A stretch of DNA of 35,413 nucleotides. Origin: Bacillota bacterium. Its GTDB lineage: Bacteria > Bacillota > Dethiobacteria > DTU022 > UBA8154. Under the pieces are notes generated by a model that saw nothing but the letters and a program-made list of their open reading frames with translations, was not told the origin of the DNA and did not search any database. Positions 23,842-32,047 of this stretch are shown here, in pieces. The stretch is taken from assembly GCA_012728375.1 (NCBI GenBank), contig JAAYFF010000077.1:1-35413 (forward strand), written 5' to 3'. The position numbers and the translations under genes are program-made. Positions within the stretch are counted from its first letter, which is position 1. Each line of letters starts with the position of its first letter.

Positions 23842-24981
23842 ATGCAACGAAAAACCGGCGGTACTTTTTATTGGGGAAAAATTCCCTTTGCAAATACCCT
23901 TCTTTATTGTCTCTGCTTGCTGCTTCTTTTAGCCGCCCCGTCCTGCACTGCCAAAAGCTTGGAAAACCCTTTGATGGGGCTCAGCCCGGAAAACCCGGCA
24001 GAAGAAGGGACAACAGAAGTAAAAGAAGAAGAAGAAGAAATCGAGAACCCGCCTGCAGAACAAAAAGAGGCTGCGGCTATAGATGAAGGGCTTCCCAGGC
24101 CAAATGAGCTTGGAGAAATAATGATCCTCATGTACCATGAGATCGGCTTTCCGGAAGATGAATGGAGGCGCACCCCCGACAACTTCCGGCGCGACCTGCA
24201 AACCCTTTACGACCTGGGCTACCGGGCTGTATCTTTGCAGGACATGGTCAGAGGTCAAATTGAAATCCCTGCCGGAACATCCCCGGTGGTCTTAACCTTT
24301 GATGACGGCAACAAAGGAAATTTTAATTACCTGGAAACAGACGGCGAGCCGGAACTGGACCCGGATTGCGCCGTGGCTATTATGGAGGAATTTTACAGGG
24401 AAAACCCGGATTTCGGCCTTGCCGCAACTTTTTTTATCTACTGGCCCACCCCTTTCAGGCAACCCGGGTATTTGGAAACAAAACTGCAGCACCTGGTAAA
24501 GCAAGGGTTTGAGATCGGCAATCATACAAACAGCCATGCAAACCTTTCACGGCTTAACCCGGATGAGATCCGGCAGGAGCTTGCGCTCCATATCAATGAA
24601 ACGCAAAAATATGTACCCGGATACCGGGTTACTTCCCTTTCTCTCCCCTATGGGGCTTACTCTCAGGATCCCGGAATCGTCCGGGAAGGTTCGTATGAGG
24701 GAATATGCTACCAGCACGAGGCTGTCCTCTTGGTCGGGGCCAACCCCGCCCCCTCGCCATACCACAAAAAATTTGATCCCTTTAGGCTTCCCCGCATCCG
24801 TGCCAGTGAGATAAAAACCGATGGCGTGGGGATGTACGAGTGGCTGGAATATTTCCGCACAAACCCGTCCCGCCGCTTCATAAGCGACGGAGATGCAAGC
24901 TGTATTACCATCCCTTTATCTGCCGAGCAAAATCTGAACCGGGAGATAATTAAGGAAAGAGATGTCCGTTTGTACGAGTAA
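23842..24981 (+). CDS. Polysaccharide deacetylase family lipoprotein
   Basis: A 379-residue NodB-type deacetylase from ATG 23842 (GAGGAG seven bases upstream). The N-terminus has a hydrophobic stretch ending in a lipobox-like LAAPSC (Cys35), so membrane anchoring on the outer face is likely. An acidic linker follows (KEEEEEIENPP, about 60-75). The NodB domain runs from about 95: VVLTFDDGN provides the catalytic Asp and metal Asp, and GNHTNSHANLSRL the two metal His. LSLPYGAYS is the following family motif. Likely substrates are peptidoglycan or another N-acetylated glycan at the envelope; no specific substrate can be named. Confidence 0.92.
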   Translation: MQRKTGGTFYWGKIPFANTLLYCLCLLLLLAAPSCTAKSLENPLMGLSPENPAEEGTTEVKEEEEEIENPPAEQKEAAAIDEGLPRPNELGEIMILMYHEIGFPEDEWRRTPDNFRRDLQTLYDLGYRAVSLQDMVRGQIEIPAGTSPVVLTFDDGNKGNFNYLETDGEPELDPDCAVAIMEEFYRENPDFGLAATFFIYWPTPFRQPGYLETKLQHLVKQGFEIGNHTNSHANLSRLNPDEIRQELALHINETQKYVPGYRVTSLSLPYGAYSQDPGIVREGSYEGICYQHEAVLLVGANPAPSPYHKKFDPFRLPRIRASEIKTDGVGMYEWLEYFRTNPSRRFISDGDASCITIPLSAEQNLNREIIKERDVRLYE

Positions 24982-25032
24982 AAGCAGAAATGATTCCTCT
25001 GCATAAATTATGAAAAGGAGGCTGCGATAAAA

Positions 25033-25521
25033 GTGTCCTATCTTCCGCTAATAATCACCTTCATTTTATTTATTGTCGGCATTATTGGAACGGTTCTTCC
25101 CTTGCTTCCGGGCGTGACCTTGATCTGGGGCGGCATGCTGCTTTACGGAATCCTAACAGGCTTTCCCCCGGGGCTGTCCTGGGACTTTTATCTTTTTCAA
25201 GGAATCGCCGCGCTGCTGATAATGGGCGTAGATTATATAGCCACCGCTGTCGGGGTCAAGCGCTCAGGAGGCTCCAAAGCGGCCACATGGGGAGCCGCGG
25301 TGGGACTTCTCCTGGGCATTTTTATGGGTCCGGCCGGAATCATTTTTGGACCTTTTCTGGGCGCGCTGGTAGGAGAACTCTTAAACGGGTTTCCTCTGGA
25401 CAGGGCCCTGCGCTCCAGCATTGCTTCCCTGGTTGGTCTGCTGGGGGGGATTATTTTGAAACTGGGGATTGAAATAGCGATGATCTTCTGGTTTATAAAA
25501 CGGATAATTCCTCTGTGGTAG
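25033..25521 (+). CDS. DUF456 integral membrane protein
   Basis: A 162-residue, very hydrophobic protein with about four to five membrane helices and the glycine-rich DUF456 pattern (VGIIGTVLPLLPGVTLIWGG; GVDYIATAVGVKRSGGSKAA; GPAGIIFGPFLGALVGELL). Function is unknown for the family. GTG 25033 is preceded by AAGGAGG. The last 141 bases (about 46 residues, including its C-terminal helix) overlap the opposite-strand gpr coding region. The family pattern continues through this region, so the overlap is probably not an artefact of this gene. Confidence 0.88.
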   Translation: MSYLPLIITFILFIVGIIGTVLPLLPGVTLIWGGMLLYGILTGFPPGLSWDFYLFQGIAALLIMGVDYIATAVGVKRSGGSKAATWGAAVGLLLGIFMGPAGIIFGPFLGALVGELLNGFPLDRALRSSIASLVGLLGGIILKLGIEIAMIFWFIKRIIPLW

Positions 25522-26637
25522 AGGATTTCCCCCCGGAATGTTGCCCTGTGGCATAAGGGTGCTTCCTCGCCGCGGCAAATCCTGGTTCATATGATCGAGT
25601 TTGTGCAAATTAATAGTATCGGTAAACCGCTTTTCCTCTTCGCTGGCAATCTGCGGGTGAAAAGCCGCGTCGAGGCTCGCGGCGATAACCAGAGAGATAT
25701 CTTCGATGAGGGTATCAATCTCCTTGGGTGTAACAATCAAATCTCCGGCAAAGGGTTCCAGCACCTCTCTGATCATGGCTCTTTTTTCTTCCAGATTCAT
25801 TTTCTGCACGATACCTGCAAAGACATTTGCCTGAGGCGATTTATTTTTCATCACCTCGGCCATTTTATCCATACTGTCTCCGGCAATAGTTACTGCATCA
25901 ACAACTGTAGGGACTCCGATGGCGTAAACCGGAACCCCCATCGTCCGCCGGTCGATAGCCAGGCGGCGGTTCCCTACGCCCGAGCCGGGAACAATGCCTG
26001 TATCAGACACCTGAATGGTGGTATGAAGGCGGCTCATGCGATGAGCGGCCAATGCATCAACCGCAACGATGAAATCCGGCTTGACGTGTTCCGCGATGCC
26101 GCGGATTATTTCTCCTGTTTCAATACCGGTGATCCCTAAAACACCCGGAGATACAGCGCAGACGGAGCGATATCCGCTTCCGAGAATCTCCGGCTTCAGT
26201 TTAAGAATATGCCGGGTGATAAAAAGCTCCCGAACCACCCGGGGACCCAGAGCATCAGGAGTAACATTCCAATTCCCCAAGCCAATCACCAGAACGCTCT
26301 CCCGGCCGTTCAAATTAAACATACGCTGCAGCTCTTTATAAAAAACCTGAATTACCTTGTCTTGAAGCGCGGTATTCTTTTTTCTCAGCCCGGGGACCTC
26401 CAAGGTGATATAATTCCCCACGGGTTTTCCCATCCTGGCCGCCCCCTGCTCGGTCGTAACAGCAACGCGGTGAATGGTAATATCCTCGTCCCCTTCTTTC
26501 TCCGAAAGGACCCCTTCGATCTCCCCCCGCGCACTGACTACCTCATGAGCTTCCAAGGCAAGATCAGTCCTGATATTAAATCCGGGAATAAAGCCATAGC
26601 GCGTTTCCAATTCTTCTCCAGGAATATTAAAAACCAT
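25381..26637 (-). CDS. gpr: Germination protease GPR
   Basis: Protease that degrades small acid-soluble spore proteins during germination; it is made in the forespore as a zymogen. Family segments seen are FNIRTDLALEAHEVV near the N-terminus, VLVIGLGNWNVTPDALGP, AVSPGVLGITGIETGEIIRG, VAVDALAAHRMSRLHTTIQ and GVPTVVDAVTIAGD. The start is unclear: ATG 26637 and TTG 26661 lack good ribosome sites, and a later TTG has GGAG close by. From 26637 the protein is 418 residues, longer than the roughly 370 of Bacillus GPR. The surplus is a Pro/Asn/Gln-rich C-terminal tail (from about residue 345) that runs antisense to the DUF456 gene. Confidence 0.95.
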   Translation of the reverse strand: MVFNIPGEELETRYGFIPGFNIRTDLALEAHEVVSARGEIEGVLSEKEGDEDITIHRVAVTTEQGAARMGKPVGNYITLEVPGLRKKNTALQDKVIQVFYKELQRMFNLNGRESVLVIGLGNWNVTPDALGPRVVRELFITRHILKLKPEILGSGYRSVCAVSPGVLGITGIETGEIIRGIAEHVKPDFIVAVDALAAHRMSRLHTTIQVSDTGIVPGSGVGNRRLAIDRRTMGVPVYAIGVPTVVDAVTIAGDSMDKMAEVMKNKSPQANVFAGIVQKMNLEEKRAMIREVLEPFAGDLIVTPKEIDTLIEDISLVIAASLDAAFHPQIASEEEKRFTDTINLHKLDHMNQDLPRRGSTLMPQGNIPGGNPLPQRNYPFYKPEDHRYFNPQFQNNPPQQTNQGSNAGAQGPVQRKPV

Positions 26638-26692
26638 TATTTTTGAGCCCGATGAAAACAAACGGGCAAGCCCCCCTTTTGGTTATTTTTTA

Positions 26693-26812
26693 TAACTGCT
26701 CAGTATAGCGAAGCAGGGGGACGGTTCCATCGTCTTCCCATTTGGTCCTTCGCTTCGCTACGGAGACGCCGAACCGTCCCCACAGCTTCGCTTTATAACC
26801 TCCGAGCAGTTA
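26693..26812. repeat. MITE/REP-like palindromic element
   Basis: A 120-bp stretch with terminal inverted repeats (TAACTGCTC at 26693-26701, GAGCAGTTA at 26804-26812). Inner complementary arms are AGCGAAGC/GCTTCGCT and GGGGACGGTTC/GAACCGTCCCC. It has no coding content and is highly self-complementary. It resembles elements mobilised by REP-associated (Y1/IS200-like) transposases, but no transposase is in the window. It lies between gpr and mscS and may form a strong hairpin in transcripts. Confidence 0.75.
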
Positions 26813-26920
26813 CATTTTTTTTTAGCTTAACCAAAAAAGGAGGGCAATACTCAGGAAACTCCCTGATGATTTGCACTCCCTGCAAAATGTAAAATATACC
26901 TCTGATTCCCTTGCGAGGTT

Positions 26921-26956
26921 TTATTCCTGTTCCTGTTCTTGTTCTTGTTCCTGTTC
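26921..26956 (-). repeat. Hexanucleotide repeat encoding an (EQ)n tail of MscS
   Basis: About six tandem imperfect GAACAA/GAACAG units at the 3' end of the channel gene, directly before its TAA stop. Multiples of six keep the frame, so slippage would change tail length without truncating the protein. Confidence 0.7.
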
Positions 26957-28045
26957 CCCGGAATTTAACGGAGGCGGCGTTTCCATGAAAAGTCTGCGGC
27001 TGGGAAGAGCGATGGAAACTCCTTCATTTTCAAGTATCTCAAGTATTTTAAAATTAATTTCTTCCCTGATTTTCAGGTATTCTCCCCAGTTTGTGGTAAC
27101 CGTAAAAAAATAAAGGAAGATATCCAGGCTGCTTTCGCCAAAACGGTTAAAATAGACAAAAATTGTCTCCTTGTGTACTCCGGGGTGACTTTCCAGCAAT
27201 TCCCGAATCAGTTGCACGCATTTTTTTAGCTTTGCCACGGGAGTAGTGTAGGCGACGCCCAAATAAAAATCAATCCGGCGTTTGCCCATGCGCGTCCAGT
27301 TTGTAATCGGTTCATCGGCCAGCTTTTTGTTAGGCACGGAAACCAGCGCCTGGGCAAATGCTCGAATTTTTGTGCTGCGAAATGTTATATCTTCTACTGT
27401 CCCTTCCACGCTGGGCGTGGCAATCCAGTCCCCGATGGTAAAAGGCTTGTCGGTAATAATCACGATCCCGCCGAAAATGTTGGCAATGGCATCCTGTGCG
27501 GCCAGGGCCACGGCCAGCCCTCCCAGTCCCAATCCGGCAATTAAACCGCTGATCTCATAACCCAACTCCTGAGCAATAATGCTAAGCGCGAGGGCAATAA
27601 TGACAACCTTAATAACCTTATTAAAAAAAGGAACGAGAATGCGATCAATTTTGAAGTTTAACTTTGTTGCCGTTGCTTCGGAAAGAGATGTCCCGGCGAG
27701 GTTGTACAAGCCCCATGTAACAAGGAGAATAAGGGCAACCCGTAAAATCTTGAGCAGTAAGATATTTTGGACAGGGGTCAGGGGAAGGATCGTAAAGGCA
27801 AAGTAAAGACCCAGAATAATAAAGAGCGAGCGCAACGGGGCTTCAAAGGCAAGCAAAAAGATATCATCAAGATCAGTGGAAGACCTGTGTGCCAACTTGA
27901 GAATTATTTTAAAGATATAAAGGGTGAAAATCTTTCTTAAAAAAAGAAAGGACAAAAAAACTAAAACAGCTGCGGTAACATCTACCCACTGGGCACTTGT
28001 AAACAACATCATTAAGCGCTGCAGTAACTCCAAAACATAAACCAT
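26921..28045 (-). CDS. MscS-family small-conductance mechanosensitive channel
   Basis: Membrane channel that opens on membrane tension to release solutes in osmotic downshock. Three predicted helices lie in the first 160 residues. The pore-lining third helix region is ISGLIAGLGLGGLAVALAAQDAIANIFGG, the family hallmark with Gly/Ala packing, followed by the beta domain (KPFTIGDWIATPSVEGTVEDITFRSTKIR). The length is about 374 residues from ATG 28045; the start is uncertain because the frame stays open to 28090. The last residues are a Glu-Gln repeat (EQEQEQEQEQE) encoded by a hexanucleotide tract. It is four bases from the DUF2889 gene stop, so probably one operon. Confidence 0.92.
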   Translation of the reverse strand: MVYVLELLQRLMMLFTSAQWVDVTAAVLVFLSFLFLRKIFTLYIFKIILKLAHRSSTDLDDIFLLAFEAPLRSLFIILGLYFAFTILPLTPVQNILLLKILRVALILLVTWGLYNLAGTSLSEATATKLNFKIDRILVPFFNKVIKVVIIALALSIIAQELGYEISGLIAGLGLGGLAVALAAQDAIANIFGGIVIITDKPFTIGDWIATPSVEGTVEDITFRSTKIRAFAQALVSVPNKKLADEPITNWTRMGKRRIDFYLGVAYTTPVAKLKKCVQLIRELLESHPGVHKETIFVYFNRFGESSLDIFLYFFTVTTNWGEYLKIREEINFKILEILENEGVSIALPSRRLFMETPPPLNSGEQEQEQEQEQE

Positions 28046-28093
28046 CCCTTCGCCAACCTGCCTTAATTTGCAGATGCAACCCTTATACAAGCT

Positions 28094-29044
28094 TTAAGTT
28101 GCATTGTCCGTTAATCCCCGGCTTATTTCCCACTCTTGCAATGACCTGGCTGCCTCAATTACCAGGTCGCTCAGGTGAGAGCAACCTTCCGGACCTGTCA
28201 GAACAGAAATAATCTGTTTTTTATTGTCCGGAAGCAGGTGCATCCCTTCAAGCTCCTGCAATTTCTCCGCGGCTTCCCCGCAGATTGGATTTGGAAAGCG
28301 CAGATAATTTCCCTTTGCTTCTTCAATATAATATGGAGGGTCCGAAGAATTTGAAACGCTCAGGGAAAGGGCCATTTCATGAAAGGAATCGCTGAGATGG
28401 GCATGAATAATTTTTTTCGTATCGTTTGGCTGAAAGATAAAAATGCTTTTGCTTCGGCTAAAAAGAGAGCAGGGCCTTTCCTGACCCTGGGTATAAGCAT
28501 TTTCCGGCAATTTTCCCCGGGGTTTGCTGTAAAGTCTACACGCACCCGCATATATTTTGCTAAAATAGTGGTCGTATTCTTGCACGGAAGAAAATCCTCT
28601 TTCCGGAAGAAGAAATATTTCCGTCTGCAGAACATTGGCGATAAGCTCCAGAAACAGTTCGGCAAAATGTTCCCGCTCCGACAGCGGCGGTAGAAATCCC
28701 GTCCGGACCGGAACCGTTCCGGAAGAAGGCCAGGGACTGTGCCTGGTTTCTCCCCATTCGAGGATGGCCCTTTTAAGATTTCTTGCCTCTCCGAGATAAA
28801 CGCTCCTGCCATGAAGAAAAAGAAGGGAAAGGGGCTTAATTGCCCCCCGGATAGAGCGGGGCCTTTCCAAGACAACATCTTTGATGGTAAAATCTTTAAT
28901 GAAAATCTCCACCTTCAAACGATCTTCCCTGGATGTTTCCTGGAAAAAAAGCCCTACCTCCAGAAGGTCTTTTCCCTTGCGCAAACTCTCTACATGAAGA
29001 AAGCGCTGCCATAAAACAGGCCCGCTTTGCTGCCGGCAACTCAT
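28094..29044 (-). CDS. DUF2889-type hypothetical protein
   Basis: A 316-residue protein of unknown function. The C-terminal part (about 255-310) carries a DUF2889-like pattern: CGEAAEKLQELEGMHLLP, then VLTGPEGCSHLSDLVIEAARSLQEWE, with Cys and a GCxHL motif suggestive of metal or thiol chemistry. The N-terminal part (about 15-100) is beta-rich and unrecognised. No signal peptide or membrane helix is visible. ATG 29044 is preceded by GGGGAG. It follows the isochorismatase-family gene by 33 bases and precedes mscS by four, so a three-gene operon from the promoter at 29721-29750 is likely. Confidence 0.75.
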   Translation of the reverse strand: MSCRQQSGPVLWQRFLHVESLRKGKDLLEVGLFFQETSREDRLKVEIFIKDFTIKDVVLERPRSIRGAIKPLSLLFLHGRSVYLGEARNLKRAILEWGETRHSPWPSSGTVPVRTGFLPPLSEREHFAELFLELIANVLQTEIFLLPERGFSSVQEYDHYFSKIYAGACRLYSKPRGKLPENAYTQGQERPCSLFSRSKSIFIFQPNDTKKIIHAHLSDSFHEMALSLSVSNSSDPPYYIEEAKGNYLRFPNPICGEAAEKLQELEGMHLLPDNKKQIISVLTGPEGCSHLSDLVIEAARSLQEWEISRGLTDNAT

Positions 29045-29077
29045 TGTTTAGCTTCTCCCCTTGATATTATTGTTAAT

Positions 29078-29662
29078 TTAACCCTGCAATAAATCTTTCA
29101 AATCCCGGGATGAGGCCACTCTAAACAGCGGATTCAGGGGATTGCGCCGATAAATCTCCAACACACTTTTATGGATATTCTCATTAGCAGCTGCGGTGCA
29201 GTCTTCGAGCAAAACTACCTTAAAATCATGGCAGAGAGCATCCATAGCAGTAGTCAGAACACAAAAATTGGTAGAAATACCTGTTACAACACACATGGTG
29301 ACCCCCTGTTCATGGAGCATCTTTTCCAGGCCGGTCCCGAAAAAAGCTGAAAAGCGCGGCTTGGGAAGCCATGTATCAATTTCCGGCCGGTAATCAAGGC
29401 CATCAGCAATCTCAGCTCCGGGGGTGCCTGCCAGCGAATGGGGCTTCATGCGCCCTTTGAAGATAAAATCCGTCTCCTGAAAAGCATCCGTGGAAAATAT
29501 TACAGGCCAGCCGTGCTTCCTGAACATTTCGCAGAGCTCGTTGATAGTTGGAATTATTTTCGCGGCAAACGGCGTTATGGGAAGGGGATGGTCGGGGTTA
29601 AAGGTGTCTTTCACAAGGTCGATGATCAACAGCGCGGGTTTATCCTTAGATAATTGTTCCAT
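29078..29662 (-). CDS. Isochorismatase-family cysteine hydrolase (nicotinamidase-like)
   Basis: A 194-residue alpha/beta hydrolase of the isochorismatase/nicotinamidase superfamily. The catalytic triad is visible: Asp15 in LLIIDLVKD, Lys101 in LPKPRFSAF and Cys134 in GISTNFCVLTTAMDA. The metal-binding DxHxxH pattern of true nicotinamidases is not obvious, so another amide or a different small substrate is possible. It is the first gene after a consensus promoter holding a palindromic operator-like site, so expression is probably controlled by a repressor encoded elsewhere. The ribosome site is AAAGGA. Confidence 0.92.
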   Translation of the reverse strand: MEQLSKDKPALLIIDLVKDTFNPDHPLPITPFAAKIIPTINELCEMFRKHGWPVIFSTDAFQETDFIFKGRMKPHSLAGTPGAEIADGLDYRPEIDTWLPKPRFSAFFGTGLEKMLHEQGVTMCVVTGISTNFCVLTTAMDALCHDFKVVLLEDCTAAANENIHKSVLEIYRRNPLNPLFRVASSRDLKDLLQG

Positions 29663-29720
29663 TTTATCAAATCCTTTATATTTTTAGTTCTTTAAAGAAA
29701 AAATACTTTGAACTGGGGCA

Positions 29721-29750
29721 ATTATAGCAAGATCTTGCTCTATATGTCAA
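29721..29750 (-). promoter_or_regulatory. Consensus promoter with palindromic operator in the spacer
   Basis: On the minus strand a perfect -35 TTGACA (29745-29750) and a perfect -10 TATAAT (29721-29726) are separated by 18 bases. The 14-bp perfect palindrome AGCAAGATCTTGCT (29726-29739) lies in the spacer and touches the -10. A repressor bound there would block RNA polymerase. It drives the isochorismatase-DUF2889-mscS genes. Confidence 0.8.
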
Positions 29751-29797
29751 CAGCATAGGTGCAGCCTTGGGCTTACGCCAAAATCTGCTCTTTACTA

Positions 29798-29835
29798 GCG
29801 AACATCCCATGAATAACCATTCATGGGATGTTCGC
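29798..29835. repeat. Long perfect hairpin downstream of the cotSA-like gene
   Basis: A 17-bp perfect stem (GCGAACATCCCATGAAT and its complement) around a 4-base AACC loop. It lies 26 bases past the cotSA-like stop. Neither strand has a T-tract after the stem, so it is not a classical terminator; it could protect the mRNA 3' end or block read-through. Confidence 0.7.
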
Positions 29836-29860
29836 AGCGGTAATCCGGCAAAAAAAACTT

Positions 29861-31006
29861 TTAAACCTTTGCCATGAGATCCAAGAGCTGTTTTCCCACC
29901 CTTTCCCAGTTATACTTCCGGACAACCATTTCCCTTCCTGCTTTCCCCATTTTCAAGGCCTCTTCCTCATGCTCCAAAAGATAGTTAATACAATTGGCCA
30001 TTACTTCAGGATTGTTATATTCCTCTATTACTATCCCGTTTATCATTTGCTGCATAACTTCAGCATTGCCTCCCCTGGCAGTGGAAATAATGGGCAGCCC
30101 TGAGGCCATGGCTTCATAATGAACCCTGGCCAAAGGTTCCCTCCATTGAGAAGCGCATACAAAGATGTCTCCCATGCTGTAATATCTATGAATTTCCTGC
30201 GGAGTTAAAAACCCTGTAAAAACAACAGGACCTTTGAGTTTTTTTCCCATTTCCTGTAATTTTCCCACATATTCATCGGTATAATTGATTCCGTACCACT
30301 TGCTTCCAACAAGCACCAGCGCAGCTTCAGGATGGACTTCCATTACTTTCTCCATTGCTTCCAATAAAACATGCGCGCCTTTTTTATGGCTCAACCTGCC
30401 CACAAAGAGAACTACTTTATGATTGTCCAAACCATACCGTTTTCGCATAGCCGCTCTTTCTTCCCTGATATCCTCGAACCAAACGGGTTTAAAGACAGAG
30501 GCATCCGCGGCAGAATAAACGACGCTTATTTTTTCTTGATAAGCCGGGTATTTTTTTATTAAGTCATCGGCAATAAAATGGCTCACAGCAGTGATAAAAC
30601 GTACTTTGTCCAAACATTGCAGAGCCCTCTCAGGATCAATTTTCTTGGATGAAAACATTTCATTATGCAGGCTTAGGCTGAAAGCACTATTGGGAAATAC
30701 GTCGCTGAGACGAATTACCCAGAGCGGTCTGTTAAAAATATGAATTAAATCGTATTCTGCTGCATCTTCCAGAACGGTTCGTTTTAAATTATTGATATAT
30801 TCGTCCGCCGTTTTTCCCATAATGCGTATATACCGGATATTTCCCTGACTTTCCCTGACTGGAAGTTTATTATTGTGCAGACTGAATAAAGTCACTTCAT
30901 GATGCCGGGCTAAAATAGGCAAAACGGAATCAATATATATTTGAATCGCACCGCCTAAAATAGGAGGGACAGGAAGTTTCTCGGTACAAATCAGTGCAAC
31001 TTTCAC
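29861..31006 (-). CDS. cotSA: Family 4 glycosyltransferase, CotSA-like spore coat protein
   Basis: A GT-B fold glycosyltransferase of 381 residues from GTG 31006 (GGGGGG six bases upstream). The N-terminal half has KVALICTEKLPVPPILGGAIQIY. The C-terminal glycosyl transferase group 1 domain has VVLFVGRLSHKKGAHVLLEAM and SQWREPLARVHYEAMASGLPIISTARGGNAEVM, which carries the E-x7-E donor-site pattern. In Bacillus the coat protein CotSA is of this family and is encoded beside cotS; here two cotS-like genes lie directly upstream in the same operon. That context is the basis for the coat assignment; sugar specificity is unknown. Confidence 0.9.
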   Translation of the reverse strand: MKVALICTEKLPVPPILGGAIQIYIDSVLPILARHHEVTLFSLHNNKLPVRESQGNIRYIRIMGKTADEYINNLKRTVLEDAAEYDLIHIFNRPLWVIRLSDVFPNSAFSLSLHNEMFSSKKIDPERALQCLDKVRFITAVSHFIADDLIKKYPAYQEKISVVYSAADASVFKPVWFEDIREERAAMRKRYGLDNHKVVLFVGRLSHKKGAHVLLEAMEKVMEVHPEAALVLVGSKWYGINYTDEYVGKLQEMGKKLKGPVVFTGFLTPQEIHRYYSMGDIFVCASQWREPLARVHYEAMASGLPIISTARGGNAEVMQQMINGIVIEEYNNPEVMANCINYLLEHEEEALKMGKAGREMVVRKYNWERVGKQLLDLMAKV

Positions 31007-31019
31007 AATAATCCCCCCT

Positions 31020-32030
31020 TTAAAACAAATCATTTAAAACATCTGTTTTCGCTAATTCGAATTCTCCGATTCGGATAATTTCTCCAGGGGCAAGAACTTT
31101 ATTTTTCTTAAACAAATTTTTTACCGTACCAAAAAACCGGTGCGGAAAAAGCAAATCTATTTTTAACAGTTCTTTTTCTTCTGAAGAAAGTTCATTATTC
31201 TTTTCATACCACAGCAGAATGTCTTCGATTACCTTTTTATCCCATCGCCCGAGCTTTTCCATGCGTTTGCCGATTATCTTCCGCAAATCTCTTACCGGTA
31301 AATCATAGGTGATTCCATCAAGATCAAGAACATAAACAGTATCTCCTTGAAGAATTGCATTTCCTTCCCCGTAATCCTGATGGCAAAGAGCGGATTGTTC
31401 CGGGGCAATATCCGTCAATTTGCTGTATGAAGACTTCAGCAGGGCTTCCAAAGCCTTATTGCCCATTTCTGCAATAGCGTCGATATACCGGCAGTAACTT
31501 TTATAGACGGCATTTTCTGTTTTGGCCGCGGCTTCGTTTTTCCATTTAAGCATTCTGCTCATCATGGATTCATATTGATGGGGCCACCTGCCGAGCTTTG
31601 AAGATACTTTGGCGCCTTCCGGCGCAGTATATCCTCTGGAAGATACATGAAATTTTGCCAAACCTTCCAAGGCAAGGCGCAGGTCCGCGGGCCTGGCAAA
31701 AGAAAAATCTCTACCTTCAATCCACTCGTACAGAACAAAAATTTGCTCCATATATTCAGTAACAGGGTTCCCTTCCCGGTTTAAATACACTTGCGGCACA
31801 GCTCCGCCCGCTTGGGCAATATAAATTTGAGCGCCTACTGTAAATAATGCTTTTTCTTTGTTCTGTTTTAACCGTTTTAAGCATTTGCTTTCAGGGCCCT
31901 GTGTAATTTTCCACACTGTTTTCAAACCGTTATTCTGGATAACGCTTATCTTATCGGGATCAATATCATACTGTAACAAAACATTTCTTGCCAAATTATT
32001 CAGACTTAAAAGATCATTTTCAGGTTTCAA
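31020..32030 (-). CDS. cotS: CotS-family spore coat protein (kinase-like fold), copy 1
   Basis: A 336-residue member of the CotS family, with an aminoglycoside-phosphotransferase/kinase-like fold. The catalytic-loop-like LCHQDYGEGNAIL (about residue 215) and metal-loop-like YVLDLDGITYDLPVRDLRK (about 230-248) are intact, so phosphotransfer cannot be excluded. TTG 32030 is preceded by AAAGGAGG with an 8-base gap and is preferred over the TTG at 32060 that overlaps the upstream gene. It starts 17 bases after the second cotS-like stop and ends just before the cotSA-like start. In Bacillus CotS is an inner-coat protein placed under CotE control. Confidence 0.9.
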   Translation of the reverse strand: MKPENDLLSLNNLARNVLLQYDIDPDKISVIQNNGLKTVWKITQGPESKCLKRLKQNKEKALFTVGAQIYIAQAGGAVPQVYLNREGNPVTEYMEQIFVLYEWIEGRDFSFARPADLRLALEGLAKFHVSSRGYTAPEGAKVSSKLGRWPHQYESMMSRMLKWKNEAAAKTENAVYKSYCRYIDAIAEMGNKALEALLKSSYSKLTDIAPEQSALCHQDYGEGNAILQGDTVYVLDLDGITYDLPVRDLRKIIGKRMEKLGRWDKKVIEDILLWYEKNNELSSEEKELLKIDLLFPHRFFGTVKNLFKKNKVLAPGEIIRIGEFELAKTDVLNDLF

Positions 32031-32047
32031 GAAAAAAGCCTCCTTTG

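Noticed and set aside
25591-26139. 182-codon plus-strand open frame opposite gpr
   Set aside because: It lies wholly inside gpr, which has clear family motifs; the product shows no family pattern and there is no ribosome site.
28360-28878. 172-codon minus-strand open frame inside the DUF2889 gene
   Set aside because: It is out of frame with the DUF2889 gene on the same strand, with low-complexity Phe/Arg-rich content and no start signal.
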